A stretch of 64,000 nucleotides of DNA from contig NZ_CP039121.1 in the NCBI RefSeq assembly GCF_014131735.1, forward strand, positions 3,038,001-3,102,000, written 5' to 3'. Positions within the stretch are counted from its first letter, which is position 1; every line of letters starts with the position of its first letter. The translations under genes were made by a program, and so were the position numbers. The notes beneath the pieces were generated by a model. The model did no database searches and had not been told where the DNA came from. It saw nothing but the letters and a program-made list of their open reading frames with translations. The stretch comes from Lactiplantibacillus plantarum. GTDB taxonomy: Bacteria > Bacillota > Bacilli > Lactobacillales > Lactobacillaceae. This document shows, piece by piece, positions 15,828-23,312 of this stretch.

Positions 15828-15855
15828 TAGATCACCTCATCGAAATAGTAGCTCC

Positions 15856-15884
15856 ATCATAGCACATTTTTAGAACGTACGTTC
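15856..15884 (-). promoter_or_regulatory. Extended -10 promoter with LexA (SOS) box-like operator
   Basis: GAACGTACGTTC (15873-15884) fits the Gram-positive LexA core GAACRNRYGTTY at all twelve positions. It lies in the -35 region of a minus-strand extended -10 promoter, TGCTATGAT (15856-15864). Confidence 0.55.
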
Positions 15885-16084
15885 GATAAAAACTATTACA
15901 TTTTGATGACGTTGATAAGCCGGTCACTTGTACCAATCAGTAATTTCACCAGCTAACTAATTATGCCGTTAACTACCGAGGTTACCGAACATTCGCCCAA
16001 ATTATTTTAAAATTGCCCGGATTCGGTCAGTTGAAGTTAGCGCACGGCTATGGCTCAGTTCAAAACATGACCGTCATTAAATTC

Positions 16085-16241
16085 AAAAGCCGCCAGCTTA
16101 GAATAAGTCTCGTATTTGAGACTGGGCGGGTTCGGGCTCAAATCGATGTCGGTTTACGTTCCAGCAATTGTCGCTCCGCCCCGGAGGTCGGAAATAGGGC
16201 GATTATTGCTGAAGAACAGGAGTCTACCTAACGAGCCTAAG
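16085..16241. ncRNA. Candidate structured RNA in the intergenic region
   Basis: The gap between 15828 and 16328 contains several compatible helices: CGCC/GGCG (16091/16125) enclosing AGTCTC/GAGACT (16106/16118); GGGCTC/GAGCCT (16134/16233) enclosing CAGCAAT..TCGC/GCGA..ATTGCTG (16162/16199), which encloses CTCCG/CGGAG (16174/16182). Strand unknown. Two sequence blocks recur at 44382-44446. An open frame across it (16013-16231) has no ribosome site or family features. Confidence 0.4.
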
Positions 16242-16283
16242 AGTGAGCTATTTTTGACCTTAATAAACAGGACGCGCTAATAA

Positions 16284-16320
16284 AAAGGCCACTCCCCGGC
16301 ATATTGGGGGAGTGGCCTTT
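16284..16320. terminator. Terminator after aldo-keto reductase
   Basis: AAAGGCCACTCCCC pairs with GGGGGAGTGGCCTTT around a short loop, flanked by A and T runs. Confidence 0.85.
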
Positions 16321-16328
16321 AATGCAAT

Positions 16329-17321
16329 TTACTTTAGAATCGCGGTAATAGCTTTTACTTCATCATCACTAAAGGTTAAATTGTGCGTTGCTTCAAGATT
16401 AGCGTGCAAGTGGTCGACATTGGTCGTACCAATGATGACGCTCGTGACGACCTGTGACCGTAGTAGCCAAGCCAAAGCCATTTGGGCCAAGGTTTGTCCC
16501 CGTTGCTCAGCGATTCTGTTCAGGGCATTCAACTGATTGACAACGGCTGCAGTCCCCTGATCAAATAAATATTTATTCGTTCGATGAATCGGAAAATCGG
16601 CTGGAATTCCTTGTAAGTAGCGCTGCGTCAATAATCCTTCAGCTAATGGACCATATACCACCAAGCCCGCATTATGCTGGCCGAGATAGTCAATCAGGCC
16701 CGTTGTTTGAGCCTGTTGATTCAACATGTTATATGAGTACTGATTAACCGTAAACGGCGTGTGCATCTCATTAAAATACTTAACCATCGTTGCCGTTTGG
16801 TCGCGATCATAATTTGAAATTCCGACATACAACGCCTTCCCCTGACGAACCAACTGGTCAAGGGCCGCGGCAGTTTCATACAAATCGATGTTAGGGTCTG
16901 GACGATGTGAGTAGAAAATGTCGACGTAATCTAAATGCATTTGCTTAAGACTACGATCCAATGAACTGATCAACGTTTTGCGTGAGCCGAAAGCCCCATA
17001 CGGCCCTGACCAGGCCGGATATCCGGCTTTAGTCGTAATGACGAGCTCATCACGATACGGCTTTAAATCTCGTTGCATAATTTGTCCGAACGTCCGCTCT
17101 GCCGATCCCTTCGATGGTCCATAATTATTTGCTAAATCAAAGCTAAAAACGCCATGATCAAAGGCATCTAGAACCACTTTTCGTGAATTGGCAAACGGCG
17201 CTTCATCCCCAAAATTTCGCCATAGCCCTAACGAGACAACGGGTAACTGTAGCCCCGTCTTACCCACGCGTCGAATCGGTAATTCGTCATAGCGCGTTGA
17301 TGCTGCTGAATATGTCATCAT
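16329..17321 (-). CDS. Aldo-keto reductase, YghZ/AKR14-like
   Basis: A 330-residue aldo-keto reductase of the larger class that includes L-glyceraldehyde-3-phosphate reductase YghZ and voltage-channel beta-subunit-like enzymes. Catalytic residues are visible: Asp and Tyr in FDLANNYGPSKGSAE, Lys in ITTKAGYP, His in IFYSHRPDP. The C-terminal cofactor motif is SVIIGTTNVDHLHANL. GAGGTGAG precedes tandem ATG codons (17321, 17318). It is not closely similar to the other reductase at 2956. Substrate unknown. Confidence 0.9.
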   Translation of the reverse strand: MMTYSAASTRYDELPIRRVGKTGLQLPVVSLGLWRNFGDEAPFANSRKVVLDAFDHGVFSFDLANNYGPSKGSAERTFGQIMQRDLKPYRDELVITTKAGYPAWSGPYGAFGSRKTLISSLDRSLKQMHLDYVDIFYSHRPDPNIDLYETAAALDQLVRQGKALYVGISNYDRDQTATMVKYFNEMHTPFTVNQYSYNMLNQQAQTTGLIDYLGQHNAGLVVYGPLAEGLLTQRYLQGIPADFPIHRTNKYLFDQGTAAVVNQLNALNRIAEQRGQTLAQMALAWLLRSQVVTSVIIGTTNVDHLHANLEATHNLTFSDDEVKAITAILK

Positions 17322-17578
17322 TACTCACCTCATCTAATTTTTGAATACTATTTATATTATACCGCGCCTGTAATATTGGTACTGATCAAACGCTTAAGCG
17401 GATACAAAAGGGCGATCCTCGCCAAATGCTAGGACCACCTCACTTAGGAGTTTATATGTGATGTCTGCTGTTGCTGCCTAATTAGACTTTGATTTGAAAT
17501 AAGGTTCAACAGTGCGTGGCTATTTCAAACCACCATCTATTGTAGCCCGGAATCGCCCGTTCGTTAAGTCATTGCGCG

Positions 17579-18202
17579 TCAGAATTGAGGTAGGCGGTTA
17601 TAATATGCTAAATATTGGCGACCATGGACAGCATCCACCATTACTTTAGTGACGCTCGTATTAGCTGGCTCCGGTAAGCTCATCGGATCGGTCGGCTTTA
17701 GTATCGCTAAGGCCATGGCTTTGACGGTAAAACCATGGGTCACGACAATGATCTGCTCGTCTGGATGGGCTTGTGCTGTTGTCTTCAAAAATGCTGCTAC
17801 TCGTTGTTGCACGTGCTCAAAAGTCTCGCCATCCGTCGCAACCTCCACGTAGCTTGGCAAAACGTCCTGTAAAAGTGGATCAAAGTACTGCGGATAGGCC
17901 GCTAGCAACTGATCATTATCCTGTCCATCCCACTGGCCGTATGAAATTTCCAATAACCGCTCGTCCTGGCTAACAGGTAGTTGCCGGCCTTGATTCAAAA
18001 TCGCCGCCGTGGCCTGGGTCCGGTCAAGCGGGCTACAAATCAACCGATCCGCGAAGCTAATATCAAACGTATCGTGCAACGTTTGCGCTTGCTGCTTGCC
18101 AACCGAATTCAAATGCGTGACAGCTGTATTAATCGTGCCTTGTTTTAAATTTTGGGCGTTGGCCGCTGTTTGTCCATGTCGTACCACGTAAAAGGTTGTC
18201 AT
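17579..18202 (-). CDS. Histidine phosphatase (phosphoglycerate mutase-like)
   Basis: A 207-residue cytoplasmic phosphatase of the histidine acid phosphatase/dPGM superfamily. The phospho-acceptor motif VVRHGQTAAN starts at residue 6, the catalytic acid region is DERLLEISYGQWDG (about 80) and the second histidine is in IVVTHGFTVKAMA (about 155). Conserved arginine CSPLDRTQAT is present. It is not a housekeeping mutase by length. It lies divergent to serC-serA, and this family includes metal-independent phosphoserine phosphatases, so it could supply the last step of serine synthesis; that is inference from position only. Confidence 0.85.
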   Translation of the reverse strand: MTTFYVVRHGQTAANAQNLKQGTINTAVTHLNSVGKQQAQTLHDTFDISFADRLICSPLDRTQATAAILNQGRQLPVSQDERLLEISYGQWDGQDNDQLLAAYPQYFDPLLQDVLPSYVEVATDGETFEHVQQRVAAFLKTTAQAHPDEQIIVVTHGFTVKAMALAILKPTDPMSLPEPANTSVTKVMVDAVHGRQYLAYYNRLPQF

Positions 18203-18271
18203 CGTGCGCCTCCAAGATTAAATTATTATTAATAATACTAATTGTGCCACAGCCTTTTCTCATTATCTAGC

Positions 18272-18300
18272 TTGACAAATGGTTACGTGCTTGCTAAATT
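18272..18300 (+). promoter_or_regulatory. Promoter of the serCA operon
   Basis: TTGACA (18272-18277), 17-base spacer, TAAATT (18295-18300). Transcription should begin near 18307, giving a leader of about 280 bases before serC. A 7-bp hairpin ACTGGTG/CACCAGT (18320-18337) lies at its 5' end. Confidence 0.8.
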
Positions 18301-18360
18301 AATACCAACGCAATTAACCGACTGGTGCTAACACCAGTTTAACGAAGGAGTGTCCAACTG

Positions 18361-18432
18361 ATGGTTCTAACTAATCCTATCAATCATCATATCAGTTCCT
18401 CCTGGTCTACACACCCATCTGTGTCGGCCTAA
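18361..18432 (+). CDS. Serine-rich leader peptide of the serCA attenuator
   Basis: A 23-codon frame starts at ATG 18361, 11 bases after AAGGAG, and ends at TAA 18430. Six of the 23 residues are serine, clustered at the end (SSSWSTHPSVSA), using codons AGT, TCC, TCC, TCT, TCT and TCG. The frame sits between a consensus promoter and a rho-independent terminator ahead of the serine biosynthesis genes. That is the arrangement of classical amino-acid leader peptides such as those of trp, his and leu operons. The serine codons overlap the first of four mutually pairing segments. This peptide is proposed here from sequence and I do not recall it as described. Confidence 0.75.
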   Translation: MVLTNPINHHISSSWSTHPSVSA

Positions 18433-18548
18433 TTTTGCGTACGCAAATCAGCCTGAGCACGGATGCTAAGACATTCGCTACCAGGTGGAATTGCTTAATC
18501 TCGTTATTATCCGTCCTGGTAGTCGAAACCGACTGCGAGGACTTTTTT
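18398..18548 (+). promoter_or_regulatory. Transcription attenuator of serCA (segments 1-2-3-4)
   Basis: Segment 1 (18398-18406, inside the TCC TCC TGG codons) can pair with segment 2 (18480-18488) in 8 of 9 positions. Segment 2 (CTACCAGG, 18478-18485) pairs perfectly with segment 3 (CCTGGTAG, 18515-18522). Segment 3 also forms the 5' arm of the terminator with segment 4 (18530-18542). The 1:2 and 3:4 pairs versus the 2:3 pair are mutually exclusive, as in leader-peptide attenuators. A T-box-like AGGTGGAATTGC overlaps segment 2, but no T-box stem I is seen. Confidence 0.7.
18513..18548 (+). terminator. Attenuator terminator of serCA
   Basis: The stem 18513-18525 with 18530-18542 has 12 of 13 positions paired and a 4-base loop (AAAC), followed by TTTTTT. 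It lies 38 bases before the serC start. Confidence 0.9.
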
Positions 18549-18585
18549 ATTACCTTGATTAAACTACTGAAAGCGAGGATTTTTC

Positions 18586-19659
18586 ATGCCAATTTATAAT
18601 TTTTCTGCTGGGCCAGCCGTTCTACCACAACCAGTCATCACTCAAATTCAAGCGGAGCTACCATCATTTCGAGACTCCGGCATGAGCATTTTAGAGATCT
18701 CCCATCGCTCCGATTTATTTGCGCAAGTCCTTCAAGATGCCGAACAAGATCTTCGCGATTTAATGGCCATTCCTGACAACTATCACGTGCTCTTCTTTCA
18801 AGGCGGGGGCACGCTACAGTTCACAGCTGCGCCACTAAATCTGGCGCCTCATCATCGTATCGGGTTGCTTGATAGCGGTCACTGGGCACAACGCGCCGCC
18901 GATGAAGCTAAACGGGTCGGTACTAAAGTCACGATACTGGGGAGTAGCGCTGCCAACCATTTTAACCAACTGCCAACGGTCGTCCAGCCCATCGATCAAT
19001 CCCTCGATTATATTCATCTTACAACTAATAATACTATTGAAGGAACCATGATGACGCGCCTGCCAGTTACGGGTCAAGTACCACTGGTAGCCGACATGTC
19101 ATCAAACTTTTTAGGTGAACCTTACCAAGTCAGCGATTTTGGGCTCATCTTTGCTGGTGCTCAGAAGAATCTGGGTCCCGCTGGTTTGACAATCGTCATT
19201 GTCCGTGATGATTTAATTGGTCAAGTCGCCAACCTGCCAAGCATGCTGGATTACCAGCTATTCGCGGCTAAAGATTCGATGTTCAACACGCCGCCTGTTT
19301 TTGCTATTTACGCCGCGGGTCTCGTACTCAAGTGGCTAAAGGCCCAAGGCGGGCTCAGCACAATGACTGCTCGCAATCACGCTAAAGCCGCCTTACTCTA
19401 TGATTTCTTAGACCAGTCACAACTATTTACTAATCCAGTCAAGACCAGCGACCGTTCGACCATGAACGTTCCATTCGTCACAGGTCAGGCCGACCTCGAT
19501 GCCGCAGTCATTCAAGGCGCCCGTGAGCACGGGTTATTAAACCTAAAGGGTCACCGCTTAGTTGGCGGTATGCGTGCCAGCCTCTATAACGCCATGCCGT
19601 TAGCCGGTGTTCAGGCATTAGTTGACTATCTAGCCGCTTTTGAAGCACACCATCGTTAA
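18586..19659 (+). CDS. serC: Phosphoserine aminotransferase SerC
   Basis: A 357-residue class V PLP aminotransferase, catalysing 3-phosphohydroxypyruvate + glutamate to phosphoserine + 2-oxoglutarate. It begins with the family signature IYNFSAGPAVLP, has FFQGGGTLQF for phosphate and cofactor contacts, and the PLP lysine in FAGAQKNLGPAG (about residue 193). The C-terminal GHRLVGGMRASLYN is conserved. AGCGAGG precedes ATG 18586. It is first of three closely packed genes and is controlled by the upstream leader. Confidence 0.96.
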   Translation: MPIYNFSAGPAVLPQPVITQIQAELPSFRDSGMSILEISHRSDLFAQVLQDAEQDLRDLMAIPDNYHVLFFQGGGTLQFTAAPLNLAPHHRIGLLDSGHWAQRAADEAKRVGTKVTILGSSAANHFNQLPTVVQPIDQSLDYIHLTTNNTIEGTMMTRLPVTGQVPLVADMSSNFLGEPYQVSDFGLIFAGAQKNLGPAGLTIVIVRDDLIGQVANLPSMLDYQLFAAKDSMFNTPPVFAIYAAGLVLKWLKAQGGLSTMTARNHAKAALLYDFLDQSQLFTNPVKTSDRSTMNVPFVTGQADLDAAVIQGAREHGLLNLKGHRLVGGMRASLYNAMPLAGVQALVDYLAAFEAHHR

Positions 19660-19674
19660 TCAAGGAGGATATTT

Positions 19675-20853
19675 ATGTATCAAGTTAAAACCTATAACGC
19701 CATCGCCCCAGCCGGCCTCAACACGTTTACTGCTGATTACACGCTCAATCAATCTGAGCATCCGGATGCTTACTTAATTCGCTCGGTCAACCTACATACC
19801 GAGACATTACCGTCATCGTTGAAAGTCATTGTGCGCGCTGGTGCCGGCGTTAACAACATTCCTATCGATCAGGCAACCGCCAACGGGACTGCAGTTTTCA
19901 ACACCCCGGGAAGTAACGCTAATGCCGTTAAGGAACTCATCATCGGCCTGCTCATTATGGCATCCCGTAATCTAATAGCTGCAACGACCTATTCGGCCCA
20001 GCATACCGAAGCTGATATTTCTCAACGCACAGAACACGACAAGACGCAATTTAATGGTATTGAATTAACGGGTAAGACCTTGGCCGTCATCGGACTCGGC
20101 CATGTTGGCGCTCTCGTTGCCAATGCAGCATTGAGTCTAGGCATGAATGTAATTGGTTACGACCCCTATCTATCTGCAGATGCCGCTTGGAACATTGCCA
20201 AACAAGTCCAGCGAGCGGCCACGCTGCCAGATGCAGTCAAACAAGCTGATTTTGTCACCGTCCACGTTCCTAAAAATGCCGACACACTTCATCTGATTAA
20301 TAAAGATGCGTTAGCCGCCATGCCAACAGGCGTTCAATTATTTAATTATTCACGGCTGGGCATCGTTGACAATACTGCCGTCATGAATGCGTTAGCCACG
20401 GGACAAGTTGCCCACTACTACACCGATTTTGGCGAACCCCAGCTTGCCAACCAATCCGCGGTTACCGTGACACCCCATATTGGCGGCTCGACTATCGAGG
20501 CTGAAATCAACGGTGCCACACAAGCTGCGCGCACTATCATGACTTATTTGGAAACCGGTAACGTTCATGCAGCCATCAATCTGCCAGACTTAAACGTCCC
20601 GTTCAACGCGGCTTACCGCTTTACAGTCATTCACGAAAATGTGCCTAACATGGTGAGTCAAATCACGGCCAAACTAGCAGCGGCCAACCTCAACATCACT
20701 ACCATGGCTAACGCCGCTAAGCACCAGATTGCTTACACCATCATTGACGTCGACGACCTACAGCAGCCACAACAAGCCGACCTAATAGCTGAACTGTCTA
20801 AAATTCCGGCAGTGAGTCGCGTTCGACTATTAAAACGGGGTAGCGTCGAATGA
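19675..20853 (+). CDS. serA: D-3-phosphoglycerate dehydrogenase SerA
   Basis: A 392-residue NAD-dependent dehydrogenase, the first step of serine synthesis from glycolysis. The Rossmann motif is VIGLGHVGALVANAA (about residues 137-151). Catalytic Arg is in RAGAGVNNIP, Glu in DFGEPQL and His in TPHIGGST. A C-terminal ACT domain (VIHENVPNMVSQITAKLA...NITTMAN, about 320-390) suggests allosteric control by serine. AAGGAGG precedes ATG 19675, 15 bases after serC; the 3' end overlaps the next gene by 4 bases. Confidence 0.95.
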   Translation: MYQVKTYNAIAPAGLNTFTADYTLNQSEHPDAYLIRSVNLHTETLPSSLKVIVRAGAGVNNIPIDQATANGTAVFNTPGSNANAVKELIIGLLIMASRNLIAATTYSAQHTEADISQRTEHDKTQFNGIELTGKTLAVIGLGHVGALVANAALSLGMNVIGYDPYLSADAAWNIAKQVQRAATLPDAVKQADFVTVHVPKNADTLHLINKDALAAMPTGVQLFNYSRLGIVDNTAVMNALATGQVAHYYTDFGEPQLANQSAVTVTPHIGGSTIEAEINGATQAARTIMTYLETGNVHAAINLPDLNVPFNAAYRFTVIHENVPNMVSQITAKLAAANLNITTMANAAKHQIAYTIIDVDDLQQPQQADLIAELSKIPAVSRVRLLKRGSVE

Positions 20854-21293
20854 AGATTGAACACTTACAACACCCGACAACTCACCAACTCGATCAGTTA
20901 ATGACAATCTGGTTAAGTGGTAATTTAACGGCCCATGACTTTGTCAGTGCCGACTACTGGCGTCAACAAGCCCCCTTAGTACGTGAAGCATTACAATCAG
21001 CCGAACTCATCGTCGGACTGACCGACGGACCTGAAGCTTATATTCTGGGCTTTATAGGCTTACAAAACGATTACATTGCCGGAATTTTCATTTGCAATGA
21101 TGCTCAACATCAAGGTCTGGGGACGGCGCTATTGGCGACTGCCCAAGCTGACCATCATCAATTACAATTAAACGTCTATGTTGCTAATCGCCCAGCCATT
21201 GCCTTTTATCACTATCACGGTTTCCGTGTCATTGATCAGGCTAGTGACCAAGCAACCCAGCAACCAGAATATACGATGCAATGGCAACGTTAG
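20850..21293 (+). CDS. GNAT acetyltransferase co-transcribed with serCA
   Basis: A 147-residue GCN5-related N-acetyltransferase. The acetyl-CoA loop appears as AQHQGLGTALLATAQ (about residues 88-102), followed by LNVYVANRPAIAFYHYHGF, the usual end motif. ATG 20850 overlaps the serA stop as ATGA, so it is translated with the serine genes. Its acceptor is unknown; a link to serine metabolism or to a phosphorylated amino acid is only suggested by position. Confidence 0.88.
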   Translation: MKIEHLQHPTTHQLDQLMTIWLSGNLTAHDFVSADYWRQQAPLVREALQSAELIVGLTDGPEAYILGFIGLQNDYIAGIFICNDAQHQGLGTALLATAQADHHQLQLNVYVANRPAIAFYHYHGFRVIDQASDQATQQPEYTMQWQR

Positions 21294-21304
21294 TTTTCTT
21301 AATT

Positions 21305-21342
21305 AAGCCAGTACGATTCTTAACGAGTCGTACTGGCTTTAT
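21305..21342 (+). terminator. Terminator of the serCA operon
   Basis: AAGCCAGTACGA pairs with TCGTACTGGCTT around an 11-base loop, followed by a T-rich stretch. Confidence 0.85.
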
Positions 21343-21383
21343 TTGCTTAATAATATTAATGATTAAAAAAATAATATTGTATT

Positions 21384-21406
21384 TAATCTAATTTTAATGT
21401 ATTCTC
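21384..21406 (+). promoter_or_regulatory. Promoter of the first oppA gene
   Basis: TTGTAT, 17 bases, TATTCT. The block TTTAATGTATTCTC is repeated in the promoter of the second oppA gene. Confidence 0.65.
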
Positions 21407-21445
21407 ATCTACATATCATAATCATTTGAAGCAGGGGGTACATAT

Positions 21446-23107
21446 ATGCAATGGAAATTATTTGCCACAGTTGCCACGTTAACGGCAACGACCGGCGTTT
21501 TACTCGTCGGCTGTGGTCAGTCCTCATCCAGTTCAAGCAATGCCGGCAACACAACGGCCAAAATGGCCAAGACTCAAGTCCTCAATTGGTCGGAAAACGG
21601 CCAGGATTTGACCACCCTTGACCCGTCCTTAGCCACTGATGTTATCAGTGGGACGATGATCAGTAATTCGCAAGAAGGTTTGTATCGATTAGGTAAAAAC
21701 AGTAAGGTCACACCAGGTATTGCCACTAAAACGACCGTGTCCAAAGATAAAAAGACTTATACTTTTACCCTGCGTAAAAATGCCAAATGGAGTAATGGCG
21801 ATCAAGTGACCGCACAAGACTTTGTGTATGGCTGGCGTCGTACAGTTAATCCGAAGACGGCTTCCCAATACGCCTACTTATATTCCGGTATCAAAAATGC
21901 TGACAAAATCGTCAGCGGCAAAGCCAAGACTAGTACCTTGGGCATCAAGGCCGATGGTAAGTATAAGCTGACCGTCAAACTTGAAAAGCCCATGCAGTAT
22001 TTCAAATTATTGATGGGTTTCGTGGTCTTCTTCCCGCAAAACCAGCACGCGGTGGAAAAATACGGAAAGGACTACGGGACCAGTTCCAGCAAGATGGTTT
22101 ACAACGGGCCATTCAAGATGACTGGTTGGAAAGGGACCAACTCAACCTGGACACTTAAGCGCAATCCTAATTACTGGGATAAAAAACACGTTTACTTAAC
22201 TAAGATCAAAGACCAAGTCGTGAAGTCGACGACGACAGCCTTTAACCTCTTCCAGAGTAATAAGCTCGACATGGCAACGTTATCTGGACAACAAGTCAAG
22301 AACGAAAAGAATAATAACAAACTGGTCATCCGTAAGTCTTCACGTCTAAATTACTTGGAATTCAATCAAAAGAAGGTGCAGTTACTCGCCAATAAGAAGA
22401 TTCGTCAAGCAATGTCACTGACTTTGAATCGTAAGCAGTTGGTCAACGATGTCCTCGGCGATGGTTCCGTCACTCCAAAGGGCTTTGTTACGACCGGACT
22501 TGCTACTGATCCAACGACTGGTAAGGACTTTGCCACCGAAAATACGGTTAAATCAGCTGTTACTCAGGACACCACCAAAGCTAAAAAGCTCTGGAAACAA
22601 GGACTAAAAGAAACCGGCAAGAAGTCGGTTACCTTAACGTTAACTCATGACGATACAGATCAGATGAAGGCCCTCGCTGAATATGTTCAGGGACAATTGG
22701 AAAAGGAGTTACCGGGACTTAAAGTGCAAAGTGTCACCGTTCCTTATAAGACGAGAATTTCCCGAGAAATTGCGGGTAATTTCCAGCTGGTCATCTCCGC
22801 ATGGCAAGCCGACTTTGCTGATCCAGTTTCAGACCTCGGTATCATGACATCAACTAACGATTACAACTTTGGTAAGTGGACCAACAAGACTTTCGATAGT
22901 GCTATCAACACAGCAAATAGTACAACCAGTACAACGAAGCGTTGGCAAGCTCTCGCAACCGCTGAAAAGACGATGGCGACGGATCAAGGGGTCGCACCGC
23001 TCTCACAAAACGTCATCGCACAAATGGTCAACCCTAAGCTGAAAGGCCTAGTCTACAACACGGCGGGCATTAACTATAACTTCAAGAGTGCCTATATGGC
23101 CAAATAA
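21446..23107 (+). CDS. oppA: Oligopeptide ABC transporter binding lipoprotein (first copy)
   Basis: A 553-residue extracytoplasmic peptide-binding lipoprotein of the OppA/SBP family 5. The signal peptide ends in a lipobox LLVGCGQ (Cys about residue 23), followed by a Ser/Asn/Gly linker. The conserved motif TYTFTLRKNAKWSNGDQVTAQDFVYGWRR is visible in parts (about 105-135). It is a close paralogue of the next gene; no permease or ATPase genes are adjacent, so it must share a transporter encoded elsewhere or act as a peptide sensor. GCAGGGGG precedes ATG 21446. Confidence 0.93.
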   Translation: MQWKLFATVATLTATTGVLLVGCGQSSSSSSNAGNTTAKMAKTQVLNWSENGQDLTTLDPSLATDVISGTMISNSQEGLYRLGKNSKVTPGIATKTTVSKDKKTYTFTLRKNAKWSNGDQVTAQDFVYGWRRTVNPKTASQYAYLYSGIKNADKIVSGKAKTSTLGIKADGKYKLTVKLEKPMQYFKLLMGFVVFFPQNQHAVEKYGKDYGTSSSKMVYNGPFKMTGWKGTNSTWTLKRNPNYWDKKHVYLTKIKDQVVKSTTTAFNLFQSNKLDMATLSGQQVKNEKNNNKLVIRKSSRLNYLEFNQKKVQLLANKKIRQAMSLTLNRKQLVNDVLGDGSVTPKGFVTTGLATDPTTGKDFATENTVKSAVTQDTTKAKKLWKQGLKETGKKSVTLTLTHDDTDQMKALAEYVQGQLEKELPGLKVQSVTVPYKTRISREIAGNFQLVISAWQADFADPVSDLGIMTSTNDYNFGKWTNKTFDSAINTANSTTSTTKRWQALATAEKTMATDQGVAPLSQNVIAQMVNPKLKGLVYNTAGINYNFKSAYMAK

Positions 23108-23151
23108 GGTGACCTAACTAGCATCGCCTCACGTCAAACTACCCTTAAATC

Positions 23152-23196
23152 GCACAATAAAAGGTATCGTAGCAACAAACTACGGTACTTTTTTTG
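23152..23196 (+). terminator. Terminator between the two oppA genes
   Basis: AAAGGTATCGTAG pairs with CTACGGTACTTTT (7-base loop) and runs into a T tract. Confidence 0.8.
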
Positions 23197-23251
23197 TGTT
23201 CCTTGACACATTTTGCGGCTGTTAATTACTTTAATTATTAGAATCAAAGCA

Positions 23252-23281
23252 TTGATTTTAATCTTGCTTTAATGTATTCTC
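23252..23281 (+). promoter_or_regulatory. Promoter of the second oppA gene
   Basis: TTGATT (23252-23257), 17 bases, TATTCT (23275-23280), with the same TTTAATGTATTCTC block as upstream of the first copy. Confidence 0.65.
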
Positions 23282-23312
23282 GTGACCATTCAAGTTGGGG
23301 GGAAGTTTTACT

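Noticed and set aside
16013..16231. 72-codon open frame in the intergenic region
   Set aside because: No ribosome site or protein features; the region folds into multiple helices and is better seen as structured non-coding sequence.
18478..18492. T-box motif (AGGTGGAATTGC) in the serC leader
   Set aside because: It differs from the T-box core at two conserved C positions, and no stem I or specifier region is visible; a serine T-box would also be expected to show TGGC to match the tRNA-Ser discriminator. The leader-peptide model explains more of the sequence.
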